From Akebia trifoliata (Eukaryota; Streptophyta; Magnoliopsida; Ranunculales; Lardizabalaceae), in NCBI GenBank assembly GCA_017979445.1, contig CM030705.1, forward strand, positions 11,942,679-12,006,678: a stretch of DNA of 64,000 bases, read 5' to 3'. A program made the translations under genes and the position numbers. How positions within the stretch are numbered: the first letter of the stretch is position 1; each line of letters opens with the position of its first letter. The notes beneath the pieces were generated by a model that did no database searches, had not been told where the DNA came from, and was given only the letters and a program-made list of their open reading frames with translations. Below are positions 23,941 through 35,300 of the stretch, in pieces.

Positions 23941-24570
23941 GTGGTCTTATTTTGGCTAAATGCACGTAATGAGCGATTTTGTGGCTAATTTTTTCCTCAA
24001 TTTGACAATTGTCTTAGGGTCAATTTCATGTTTTATATGGATCATAAATCCATAACCAACTCGTTTTAGGATTTCGACGAGGGAAAATTTTCAATTTTAT
24101 TGAGAGAAAGTAAGATTAAGAGATTATAACTTTGGCTTTTCACGAAAATAGTGAAATGATCTCATCATTGACGAAGGCAATCTAGTCAAACCACACAAAT
24201 TATGTGACCTTTAATTTTTTATTGTCATATATTAGTTATTGAGGTTTAAAATCTCATCTTAAGGCAATATTTTGGTTGGAAGAAAGGCGAGAATTTGGAT
24301 TGAAAAATTTCTAGACAAATTGAATAACTTAAATGTAAATAGCGCATCCATACACTTTGAAATTCTCCGAATTGGTCCGAACTATACACTACTTATTTTG
24401 GAAAATGACATGGGAACAACAAAAAATAACTTACTCAAGAAAATAATCCCTTATTCAGGGAGAAAAAGATTCTTATTTAGTATTACCTTAGCTTTAATGG
24501 TGCTAAAAATACCTTATCATGAACATTATTGCTCAAAGCAAGGTAATTTCATAGATTTAATGCTATACTA

Positions 24571-24832
24571 ACTTTTTTTTTTGTTATTGGGGGTATCCGA
24601 ACTTACGTCCGACCAGTGGGACCGGGTGAGCCAGGGCCTGGACCAAAGCATATGGGTCCCTCCCCTAAGCATGTGCAACGCTCGTACATCACACACACCA
24701 GGTAAGTGAGGGTACGCCCTCATGGGTGGCCTTGAGGAGCCACACTAGTCATATTGGGCATTGAACACACAACCTACAGACTCTCACCACTAATTGGATT
24801 CAAAATTGCCATTGAGCCAAACCCTTGGGTTC
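24571..24832 (-). mobile_element. tRNA-derived SINE, full length
   Basis: Minus-strand SINE with a perfect 14-bp duplication TTAATGCTATACTA (24557-24570 and 24833-24846). The T run at the left end is its poly-A tail. The minus-strand head contains GGTTTGGCTCAATGG (A box) and GTGTTCAATGCCC (B box). The body GTGGGACCGGGTGAGCC matches the other copies. Confidence 0.9.
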
Positions 24833-25218
24833 TTAATGCTATACTATTATTTTCCTAAGATAGTGAAGACATACCTTGATCTCTCTTTCCATCTTATTCT
24901 CTAATACTTCTTTCCTCTAGGATTGTGGGTGATATTTCAGACTTTAGATTTGGATTTTCTTTCATACTGTTTTGATTTTTCAGACTCTAGGATTGAGAAC
25001 ATTTCAATTTTTTTCTTGATCAAAATGTTGGATTGAAATGAGGTTTGATAAATTTGAGTTATAATATTTGGTGGGTGATAAATGGTACTTGAATTATCAA
25101 AAGACTCTATTTTAGACATAATTGAATAGAGAAACTAGACGACCCTAAAATTTTGAGATAAGACTTTGAAGATGAAAATGATCACACGATCCATATATCA
25201 AGTGCTCACACAATTCGA

Positions 25219-25459
25219 AACCTGAGGGGTTGGCTCAATGGTAATGTCGAATCCAATAAGCAGTGAGAGTTCGTAGGTTTAGTGTTCGATACCCAGTATG
25301 AGCAATGGCTCCTTGAGGCCACCTGTGAGGGCAGACCCTCACTTACCAGATGCGTGTGATGTGCGGGTGTTGCATGTGCTCTGAGGAGGGACCTATATGC
25401 TTTTATCTAGGCTCACCTGATCCCACTAGTCGGATGTAAGTTCAAATACCCCCATTAAC

Positions 25460-25486
<27 letters not shown>
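25219..25486 (+). mobile_element. tRNA-derived SINE, full length, plus strand
   Basis: The head GGGGTTGGCTCAATGGTAA carries a good A box. GTGTTCGATACCC carries a B box matching GWTCRANNC, and a 21-base A run ends it (25460-25480). Its 19-bp flanks (25200-25218 and 25487-25505) agree at 17 of 19, a target duplication. It is the best-preserved copy of the family in the window. Confidence 0.92.
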
Positions 25487-25490
<4 letters not shown>

Positions 25491-25684
25491 GCACGCACAA
25501 TTCGATTTACATTTATTTATTTTTAATATGTGATTTGCATTAAACAAGGATATAAAAAATTAAAATGGACAAAACATTTGCAATACTAAGAAGTGTATGG
25601 AAAGTTAGGTATAAATGGGTCTTTGAAGAAACTAGCTTCAATGGAGAAAAAGGTCAGCATGCAACTAAAAAACTCTGGGAAGGA

Positions 25685-25915
25685 ATTATGGGGGAATTAC
25701 CAAACTGGTAGAGAAAAAGTCGAATTTCCGAAAATGGTAGACTATTCAATTTAATTCCAAAAATGGGACAATATTATTTTTCGGAATTAATTTTTATTTT
25801 ATTTTTTACATAAGTACAGTAATTTACCATTTTCGGAATTAAAATGAATAGACCACTGTTTTGGGATTTTCTCAAATTTCAGCACATGTTTTGGTAAATC
25901 AGCCTATATTATATG
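25685..25915. repeat. Dispersed repeat shared with 61.59-61.84 kb
   Basis: The words CCATTTTCGGAATTAAAATG and GGTAAATCAGCCTA recur with small changes near 61750-61840. The copy here has AATTACCA near its left end and TTTACCATTTTCGGAATTAA near its right, so it may be a foldback. No coding frame is present. Confidence 0.55.
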
Positions 25916-27256
25916 TATGATGTTCAGATCTTATAAACTACTTTTGTATCATGTACAAGTCATCTGGATTTGAGCTTCTTTAGTAGTGGGCTAGGCCCAT
26001 TATAAAAAATTGCCCGGCTCTAACTTCTAAGTCTACAATTAAAATGATAAAAACCCAATAGTTACAAATCATTAATCAGGAAGAATTTAGATTTGTGGAT
26101 TCAGCTAGAGGTTGTTCAAATGTTCATGGGGCCATATTAACCAGTGGGCTTGAACTATGAGCCCAGGGTCATGACCTCGTGTTCGATTCTCAAAAACTTA
26201 GGCCAGCGTTATGGGCTTTTTGGGTCTGAGTATAGCCCAAGATCTACAATCTAAGTTCTAACCCACTTTGCTTAGAAATTCTCAATATATGGTAGATGGT
26301 ACATTGAGACAGGTGTTTTGATGGCCCAGTCCAGACCACCATATAAGAGCCCATTGTGTTTTGTATTCGAAAATAAATCCATGCCCGATCCGTGCCCTGG
26401 CTTGTGGTTTGAGCCCAAGACCAGACCAAAGTGGGCTAACTTGGGAGATTCTTGAGTAGATCCAAGGTGAATCATATTTTCTTCAAAAATTTCTTGCCAT
26501 AGTGGGTGATTATCATTTTTTATTTGAAAATAATTTCTTGAATAAAGATGAGTCAAACACTCAAAACTCAAGAAAACTAAATTTTCTAAGATAATAGTTT
26601 CCCAAAAAATAAATATTCCCTAAAAACTAGTTTGAAGATCAAAGTAAGACCAATATCGTAAAAACTAGACCCATCGTTGACCTGAATAACTGACCAGATT
26701 GGTTCGACTGATGAACCCAACCCATGTGATCCAAAAGTGAAATATTAAATAAGTATTTTTAATTTCTTTATAAATGTAGGTATCTTCAACTTTAACCTCT
26801 TGAGTAAGTCTTTTTTTAATCCTAGTCTTCAACCTTTAGATTCTATCTATTTTAACCTTAAAAAAAAATTACTATCTTCTTCAATCCTAAAAAATCTAAC
26901 TATGCCTTCAATTTTCATAAGTCATGAATAAGATAAGATTTTGAAGTAGAAGATTATGGAATTTAGTAACAATTCGAAGATGAGGATATTTAAGTCATTT
27001 TCCATTAGTTTATTAGAGAAGACCTTAATTCAGAGAAGGAATGTCTCCATTTTCAGAAAACAGAGGTACATCTCATATATTGAAGGGTATGTTTTAAGAT
27101 CACCCAAAATATTAGGGTGGCCCGATCACCAATCAAACCGATTTAGCCGGGTAGGTGTCATTGTTTTTGTTTTTTTAAATGGATTTTGTCATTTGACCCA
27201 ATGACTCCAACCGTCAGATCCGGTCCAGTTTTTAAAGCATTAAGTAAGACATAAAT

Positions 27257-28055
27257 CGGAGCAGCCATTTGCACACACTAAAAATACTCTATGTACCCAC
27301 TTGATCTAAAAATGTAAAAACATTTTTTTTAATACGTTTTTTCCCTTTTTTTAAATTCTCAATGTATACACCCTAACATACCGAACAAAAAACGTTCTTC
27401 TTCTTCTTCCTCTCTCTCTCTTTCTCTCTTCATATTCATCTCCTTTTGAATTTTGTGGGAAATTGAATCAATGGAGATTAGGTTTTAGGATTTCTTTTTC
27501 AAATTATGTTTTTTTTTTTTTTTGGCATTTAATTATCAAAGAAGATGAAAAAATCATTATTAAAATCTTCAAAACGATAATTTTGAATTGAAGAATTCAA
27601 AGATTTTTTGATATATTTTATTTGGTAAGATCAGACCGAATTTGTTTTAACAAATTTAGTAAGTACCTACTGAATCTATTTAGTAATATTCGGTAGGTAT
27701 CTATCGAACAAAACTTTCTTCTGAATATTATAAAATTGATTTGGTAGATACCTATTAAACATTTTAAAACAGATTCAATAGATACCTACTGGATAAAATT
27801 TTCTTATGTGAATGACTTTGATTCGATTGGAATTGTTAGAGTAAGAAAAACAAGTAAGATTAAAACTTAATCTTGAATTGACAGAGAGAGAAAGAGAAAG
27901 AAGAAGAAGAAATGTGTTTCGATAGGTTATGGGGTGTGTGCATAGTGAATCAAGTTTAATTAAGCATGTGTGATGAGAAATTTTACTTTTAAGTGTGTGT
28001 GTAGAGTAAGTGAGTACGTAGAGTATTTTTTTATGTGTCTAAATAGATGCTCCCA
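27257..28055. mobile_element. hAT-like TIR element, copy 1
   Basis: About 0.8 kb, flanked by ACATAAAT on both sides (27249-27256 and 28056-28063), an 8-bp duplication typical of hAT elements. The ends are inverted repeats of the type GGAGCAGCCATTTGCACACA followed by TAAAAATACTCTAYGTACCC. The interior has several TAGGTACCTACYGAA-type words and no transposase. Confidence 0.75.
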
Positions 28056-28095
28056 ACATAAATTTAACGAGATGTTATTTGTTACATATAAAATA

Positions 28096-28407
28096 GAGGG
28101 CTACTATTGGCACTTGAACTTGTAGTTATTACACCTCAATTTCTTAAATTATCTCTCACACCTCAATTAAAGATTAAAACACATTCTTCGAACATCACAA
28201 AGGTTTGTCTCAAATTATACTCTTCACATTACAAAAAATTATAACACTCATTCAAACAATTTCAGAAATCCAAAAACTAGAAATCTAGCAAAAATAAAAA
28301 AAAATGAGAGAACTTCTAGTAGCACTCTTATTTTCAATCATTCCATTATTTTATTTATTTCTAATCTGGTGTAATAAGTAAAAACTGGGGTACCAATAGC
28401 TGCTCTC
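28096..28407. mobile_element. Family C MITE in tandem copy 1
   Basis: The left end GAGGGCTACTATTGGCACTT and the reverse complement of the right end GAGAGCAGCTATTGGTACCC are inverted repeats. The next bases continue as AGTTATTACACC-like sequence. It is the same family as the element at 9307-9830. Confidence 0.7.
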
Positions 28408-28819
28408 GTAAAAAAATGATATTGAATTGGAGGTGAAGGTGAAGTTCAAAAGAGTGTGATCCCCCGCACGCACACACACCCTAACACTGCTTTAGTAATA
28501 ATACGAACTAAATGGAGGCCTCTCCTTTCTTACCTTAAAAAACATATTCATAGGCTTAGGTACAAAACTGCTAGCTTGCAACAATTCTCCTCTTTTCTAA
28601 GGTTCGAAGTTCAAACATTTGGTTAGGTTACTTGGGTTCTTTATGCTTTATCTTTCTAATTATAACTAATGGATTTAACTGGATGGGTCATTTGTTTTTG
28701 TTTTTTTTTTTTTTTTAAATGGATTTTTTCATTTGACCCAACCCATGGAAACTACTGGGTTAGTCCAATCCAACCGTCTGATCCAGTCCGATTTTCAAAG
28801 CATTGAGTAAGACATAAAT

Positions 28820-28875
28820 GGGAACGACATTTTTGCAGACCCTAAAAATACTCTATGTACCCACCTGAACTTTAA

Positions 28876-28915
<40 letters not shown>

Positions 28916-29471
28916 TTTTGTCTCTTTTTTTTTTTATTATTTTAAATTCTCAATGCACACACCTTAGCATACTAAACAAAAAATGTTCTTTTTCTTCTTC
29001 TTCTCTCTCTTATTATTTATCTCCTTTTGAGTTTTGTGAGAGGTTGAATCAATAGAGATTAGGTTTTAGGTTTTCTTTTCCAAGTTATCTTCTTCTTTTT
29101 TTTTTTTTTTTTTGTGACATTTAATCATCAAAGAATATGGAAAAATCATTATTAAAATCTCAAAAATGACAAATTTGAATCGAAGAACTCAAAGATTTTT
29201 TAATAGATTTTGTTCGATAGGTATAGATCGAATTTATTTTAACAAATTCGATAGGTACATACAGAACAAAACTTTCCATTGAACGTTATAAAACTGATTC
29301 GATAGTTACCTACTGAATATTTTAAAACAGATTCGATAGGTATCTATCAAACATAACTTTCTCATTGAATGGTTTCGACTTTGCTTTGAGGTGTTAGAGT
29401 AAGAAAAATAAAAGATTAAAGCTTAAAAATCCTCATTTAAACCTTTCTAGATGCAAAGAAGAAGAAAAAAT

Positions 29472-29506
<35 letters not shown>

Positions 29507-29660
29507 AGAAGAAGAAGAAATGGGTTCGATAGACTATGAGGTGTCTGCATAAAGATTCAAGTTTAATTAAGTGTGTGCGTTGAGAAATTTTACTTCTAGA
29601 TATGTATGTTGAGTAAGTGGGTATGTAAAGGTTTTTTGATGTATGCAAATAGACTTTCCA
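28820..29660. mobile_element. hAT-like TIR element, copy 2
   Basis: 841 bp between ACATAAAT (28812-28819) and GCATAAAT (29661-29668). It is longer than copies 1 and 3, partly through microsatellite growth. Confidence 0.75.
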
Positions 29661-29700
29661 GCATAAATTATATGAGATGATGTTTGTTACATATAGAAAA

Positions 29701-30007
29701 GAGAGATGTTATTGGCACATGAACTTTTAGTTATTACACCCCAATTTCTTAAATCAACTCTCACACCCCCAATTCAAGATTAAAAGCACATTCTTCAATC
29801 ATTACAAATGTTTGTCTCAAATAATAATCTTAACATTACAAAACATTATAACACTCATTCAAACAATTTTAGAAATCCAAAAATTATAAGTCTAGCAAAA
29901 AATATAACACAATGAGAAAGCTTCTATTGGTTTTCTACTTATTTTTATTTTATTTATTTTTAACTGAGAGGTAATAAGTAAAAGTTGGAGTGTCAATAGT
30001 TGCTCTC
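29701..30007. mobile_element. Family C MITE in tandem copy 2
   Basis: It occupies the same position in the unit as in copy 1. The ends GAGAGATGTTATTGGCACAT and GAGAGCAACTATTGACACTC (reverse complement) have drifted from the others. Confidence 0.65.
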
Positions 30008-30413
30008 ATAAATAATGATATTGAGTTGGAGGTGAAGTCCAAAAGAGTGTGACCCATAATAGAACCAAGTCTTGCTCCCCCCCCTAACACTACTCCAGTG
30101 ATAATACGAACTAAATGGGGGCCTCTCTTTTCTTACCTTAAAATGTATATCCATAGGCTTAGGTACAAGACTGCTAGTTTGCTACAATTCTCCTTTTTTG
30201 TAAGGTTCAAAGTTCAAACATTTGGTTAGGTAACTTAGGTACCTCATGCTTAACCTTTCTAATTATAACTAATGGATTTACAATGCTGGGTCATTTGTTT
30301 TTTTTTATTTAATGGATTTTGTCATTTGACCCACCACTTGAAGGCTATTGGGTCAAGTTCAATCCCATCGTCTGGTCCAGTCCCATTTTTAAAGCATTGA
30401 GTAAGACATAAAT

Positions 30414-31196
30414 GGAAGTGACCATTTGCACACACTAAAAATACTCTACGTACCTACCTGACTTTAAAATATATATATATTTTTAATTTAATTTAATTTA
30501 TATTTTTGCCCCTTTTAAAATTTTCAATGCACACACCTAACATACCGAACAAAAAACATTTGTCTTCTTCTTCTTTTCTCTCTCTCTCTCTGTCTCTCTC
30601 TTTTTTCATATTCATTTTCTTTTGAGTTTTATGAGAGGTTGAATCAATGGAGATTAGGTTTTAAGATTTTCTTCTCAAGTTTTTATTTTTTTTTATTTTA
30701 TGATATTTAATCACCAAGGAAGATGAAAAAATAATTATTAAAATCTCGAAAACGATAATTTTGAATCGAAAAACTCAAAGATTTTTTGATAGATTTTGTT
30801 TGATAGGTTTAGATTGAATTTGTTTTGATAAATTCAGTAGGTATCTATCGAATATTTCAAAATAGATTTGTAGGTACCTACCAAACAAAATCTTCCAATG
30901 AACATTTTAAAACAGATTTGATAGGTACCCATTGAATAAAATTTTCTCATGTGAATGGGTTCAACTCAATTGGAAGTGTTAGAGTAAGAAAAAAGTAAAA
31001 TTAAAACTTAAAACCTCATTGAAACATTTCAAGATGCAAAGAAGAAGAAGAAGAAGAAATGGATTCAGTAGGTTATGGGATGTGTGCATAGAGATTTAAG
31101 TTTAATTAGCTGTGCATTGAGAAATTTTACTTGTAGGTGCATGTTAAGTAAGTGGGTACATAGAGTATTTTTTATGTGTGCAAAGAGACATTCCCC
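30414..31196. mobile_element. hAT-like TIR element, copy 3
   Basis: 783 bp with a perfect 8-bp duplication ACATAAAT at 30406-30413 and 31197-31204. The ends GGAAGTGACCATTTGCACAC and (reverse complement) GGGAATGTCTCTTTGCACAC define the terminal repeats most clearly. Confidence 0.8.
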
Positions 31197-31235
31197 ACAT
31201 AAATTGTATGAGATGTTGTTTGTTACACATAAAAC

Positions 31236-31418
31236 AAAGCTGCTATTGCCACATGAACTTTTAGGTATTACACCCCAATTTCTTAAATTATCTCTCACAC
31301 CCCAATTAAAGATTAAAACACATTCTATTGCCACTACTTATTTTCAATCATTCAATTATTTTATTTATTTTTAATCTCGGTTTAATAAGTAAGAGTTGGG
31401 GTGCCAATAGCTACTCTC
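31236..31418. mobile_element. Family C MITE in tandem copy 3, internally deleted
   Basis: The ends are retained (AGCTGCTATTGCCACATG; GCCAATAGCTACTCTC), but about 130 bp present in copies 1 and 2 is missing around 31325. Confidence 0.65.
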
Positions 31419-31533
31419 ATAAAAAATGATATTGAGTTAGAGGTGAAGGTGAAGTACAAAAAGAGTGTGATCCATAATAGAGCCAAATCTTCTCCTTTTC
31501 CTCCCCCACCTCCCTAACACTGCTTTAGTAATA

Positions 31534-31712
31534 GGAAAATGCTGGAATGGCACAAACGGAGACACAAAGGTGACACAAATAACGTGGTGGTGCGCAAATA
31601 ACAATAGATGATTTTTACTCGTATCTCGCAGAAAAGCATCTACGGTTATTTGTGCACCACCACATCAATGTGTCACTTTTGTGTCTCCGTTTGTGTCACC
31701 CCAACACGACTC
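31534..31712. mobile_element. Family A foldback MITE, copy A7, with empty-site evidence
   Basis: 179 bp with a perfect 9-bp duplication TTAGTAATA (31525-31533 and 31713-31721). The same place in tandem copy 1 (around 28493) reads CTTTAGTAATAATACGAAC without the element, so the boundaries and the 9-bp duplication are shown directly. The core is ATAGATGATTTTTACTCG facing GAAAAGCATCTACGG. Confidence 0.92.
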
Positions 31713-31953
31713 TTAGTAATAATACGAAATAAATGGGGGTCTCTCTCTTCTTACCTTAAAAAGCATATCCATAGGCTTAGGTATAAGACTTAGCTTGCAA
31801 CAATTCTCCTCTTTTCTAAGGTTTAAAGTTCAAACTTTTGGTTACTTGGGTACTTCATGTTTAATCTTTCTAATTATAACTAATGGATTTACAACTCATT
31901 ATCTTTTACCGTGTGCCTTCATAATTGATCTAATTTTCTCCTTAGATAACAAA

Positions 31954-32334
31954 GGGAAATGTTCAGCACCCTAAGTTTTACCACACACTTTAACAAACGT
32001 TTTTTGTCCTACATGGGTTAGAAGTTTTGGAATGAGCTGATTTTTGGTGAGGATGATCTCTATGATTAGAAGATCATCCTCCCCAAAAATCAGCCCATTC
32101 CGAAATGTTTAGCCCCATGTTTACACGTTGAAAAATCGTGGACCGTCCATTTTTTGTAAATCAATTTTGATGGGGTTAGAAGTTTTGGAATGAGCTGATT
32201 TTTGGTGAGGATGATCTCCTCACCATAGAGATCATCCTCACCAAAAATCAGCTCATTCCGAAACTTCTAACCCATGTAAGACAAAACGCGTTTGTTAAAG
32301 TGTGTGGTAAAACTAAGGGTGCCGAACGGGACCC
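31954..32334. mobile_element. Family B foldback MITE, copy B1 (double hairpin)
   Basis: 381 bp with a perfect 9-bp duplication GATAACAAA (31945-31953 and 32335-32343). The outer arms begin GGGAAATGTTCAGCACCC and (reverse complement) GGGTCCCGTTCGGCACCC, then share CACACACTTTAACAAACG. Inside are two ~95-bp palindromes (about 32015-32110 and 32174-32272). They are built from TTAGAAGTTTTGGAATGAGC and TGGTGAGGATGATCTC and their complements, joined by a spacer with AAAAATCGTGGACCGTCC. Confidence 0.9.
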
Positions 32335-32344
32335 GATAACAAAT

Positions 32345-35300
32345 ATCATTACTCACAATGGCCATATGATCACCCTTCAAATCTGAACATTTCTCAGAAA
32401 TAAATAAATAAAACTCACATTGGACCAATCTTAATCATTTATTGCTCTAGGTTACAGACATGATGCAACCAATGACCCAATTCCTTCCATGTACTGATTA
32501 AGCATATGTTCCCCATAACAAGGGCATATGGGTCATCTGGGAAGGTACATATGTGGCTAGAGTTAGCCACAACCTGACCATCCCAGCTTATCTTATATAG
32601 TATCCTATGTCAAATAGGCTCGACCCTTTATGCAGGGACCAATCCCTTAGAGAGACACGCGTTGGCATATCCTAAGACAATCCATGAATATATATATATA
32701 TATATGTGTATGTATGTATCTATGAGTATATTATAATTTATTGTGGGTATGGATATAAGCGTGCACATGATGAGTTGGAAGTATGAATTATGAATGCAAA
32801 GGTTGTCGTACTTTCGAATATATTTTGGGTCTGGTTTGGTGGGAGCTAGAGTGGTTCAAGTGAGACCATCATATCTAGATTGCCTCGAAGATCCCATTTT
32901 AATATTGGATTGAAGCTCTACAAACGAGATATATTCAGGTTTCTTTTCAAAACCCTAGTGAAGAATGATTGAAAATTAGGGGTGGTTAGTGGTTTTAAAG
33001 AGGATGAGTTGGTTGGGTTGTGGGGATGTCCTCTTGCCCACCAATAATTGGAGCTTTTCTCTACTTAGTTTATTTCAGTTAAGGCACCAATGATGGGTAA
33101 AGTCTAGTGGACTCCATCTTTACACGTATGAAAGAGAGGATGTTATCAAAGCTTGGAGGCATATTAGTGTCCCCATTCAAACACCCATGTGTTTTCTTCC
33201 TCACATCAAAATCCTTTAGTGGAATCCAACTCTCTTTACTTAGTGGGTTTTCCCTTTCACAACCTAACAAAAAAGGATATCCTAAGTCTAAAAAAAAATA
33301 AAATAATGATAATAATAAAATAAAATAAAAATAAATAACTAAAAAATATTTAAGATTCCACTCATCTCCAAGATGGGCCACCTTCAAATCCAAGTTCCCA
33401 ATGGTGTATGGTTTTTCTTCTGTTTGTGAGCAATGGGTTTTTTCCCCATATAGTGTCTGATATCTTAATTTCATAGATCTTTTGCTTTGTTGGGTTATTG
33501 GGGATCATCTGTCATCCAATGGGTTTTGGTTTATATTTATTTCTTGATTTAAGAGCATTGGCAGACTTTCTTAGCTTTATGGTATAAACAATGCCATCTA
33601 ATGCGTGCTTAGAAATTGTGAATTTTGTATTTGAATCTAAGTGCCCAATGGTGTTTGTTTGATTTCTCTTGTGAGTAATGAATTGTTTTTCCTATAGAGT
33701 CTGATATCTTGATTTCATAGATCTTTTGCTTTGTTGGGTTATTGGGATCACCTATCATCCAATGGGTTTGGGCTAATATTAATATATTTTTAGGTTTAAT
33801 AGCATTGACTCTCTTTCTTACCTTTATGGTATAAATAATAGCACTTGGTAAGTGTGAATTTTGTACTCTAATTCATTTTTATATTTCAAAGGATCTCATA
33901 ATTATATTAAATTTTACTCAAAATCTCTTTATCCTATTTTCTAAGAAAAGCTGAAGGTTCATGGCATGTGTGGAAGGAGACAAATTAAGGAAACATATTA
34001 TGTGAATATGTTTGACTTAAAACATGATCTTTATCTATCTAATCTCTCTAAGTTGCACAAATTATTAATGCCCTTAGATCACATTGAAAGATAATAAAGT
34101 GCTTTGAATTTAAGAAGTTAACTACCCTTATTACAATATGTGGTTGGGTTGTGCCACATATAATTTGTTGCTATCCATGATGAAAGGGATGGATAAATAA
34201 TAAGGATCATCTATTGCATGTTAGTGCCTATGCTTATATTTCTAACTTTGTAGATGAGTAAAGAAAGTTAAAGAAAGGAATCCATTAGAAAAAATAGTAA
34301 TAAGAGCAGCTATCGCAACTTGCTTAGGGTCCCTCTAAAAAAGAATTGGCTTTACATTTACACCTCAAATATCTATTCATCATAGCTTATTTATCCTGTT
34401 GATTCAAAGTAAAATACAAAATGATGGAATAAAAGGATCTTTCAAATTAAACATTGTCACCATCAGTGAAGGGCCCACATGTTGTTATCTACATCTTTTA
34501 TATTCCTATCATAAATGTTTTTGGATGTTTTAATGTGTGCAATAATTGTAGGATGGACCAAGGAGCTGTGCATGTGAAGTTGATAAAGATTTTTATTGCT
34601 TTGAGCCTTTTGTAATATTTATGAGTTTATGTACAATAGTGATTTATTTAGAAAAAAAATAAAAATTAATAGTGATGGGCTTTCTCTAATTGGAAATATC
34701 ATTGGAAACAAATGGATAGTCTCTTGATTAGTAGACTATTAATCAATTCATGTTGCACCAGTCATAAATTTGAAAGATTCATTTGTAATTTTAATTTCAT
34801 AGAATTCTAATGAAATCAACCATTAGTCATTCATAAAAATTTCATTTGATTTAATGATCAGAATTAGATGAGTGTATGTATAATTTTGGAGACGTAAAAT
34901 AAAAATTCGTTTATTTGCATCAACCATTTCAAGAGTTCATTCGCAATGTGAAGAAAAACTATATTTGACAGTTCAAGACCGTCAAATTGATGGAGTATGG
35001 TAGAAATTTGATGGTCTAAGCCATCGAATTGGGGAATATCAAAAATTTTAACAACCATGAGTTATTAAAATTCGATTTTTAAAATTTATGGGCTTTGGCC
35101 CGTTAAATTTTCTTGTCAAAATTTTCTATTTTCCTGTCAAAATTTTCAATTTTCATGTAGTGATTCAAGACTTACTCGAACTAATACTCAACAACCCAAA
35201 AAAAAAATGAGAGTTCCATGGAGTCTAAGAAACTTGATGCCTCATAGTAGATTGGAGCAAAAGGATTAAGTATATATATAAACATTATTAATGGATAAAT

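Larger units (their letters stand above)
27140..28676. repeat. Copy 1 of a tandem triplication (~1.6-kb unit)
   Basis: First of three head-to-tail copies. Each runs from CATTTGACCCA through a ~0.8-kb hAT-like element and a family C MITE to CTAATTATAACTAATGGATT. Copy 1 lacks a little of the left end. Nothing in the unit looks protein-coding. Confidence 0.8.
28677..30279. repeat. Copy 2 of the tandem triplication
   Basis: Second copy, ~1603 bp long. It keeps the same internal order (hAT-like element, family C MITE, GCCTCTC...ATACGAACTAAATGG segment). It has gained a (TA)n tract (about 28879-28912) and a (GA)n tract (about 29477-29503). Confidence 0.85.
30280..31889. repeat. Copy 3 of the tandem triplication
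   Basis: Third copy, 1610 bp, of which 188 bp is a later family A insertion with its duplication. About 130 bp inside its family C MITE are deleted. Together these give a relative history: hAT-like and family C elements first, then triplication, then the family A insertion. Confidence 0.85.

Noticed and set aside
24272..24571. 99-residue open frame ending beside a SINE
   Set aside because: No family motif, no splice context and no codon pattern distinguish it from chance in AT-rich DNA. The SINE at 24571 explains the abrupt end of similarity.
27140..31889. Tandem ~1.6-kb units as a satellite array or a CRISPR-like array
   Set aside because: There are only three copies, each containing identifiable transposons. 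This is local segmental duplication in a plant genome.
32840..32930. miR159/miR319-like word (TTGGATTGAAG...CTCTA near 32912)
   Set aside because: The central GGGAG of the miRNA is missing, and no partner arm at the right distance forms the long miR159 stem.
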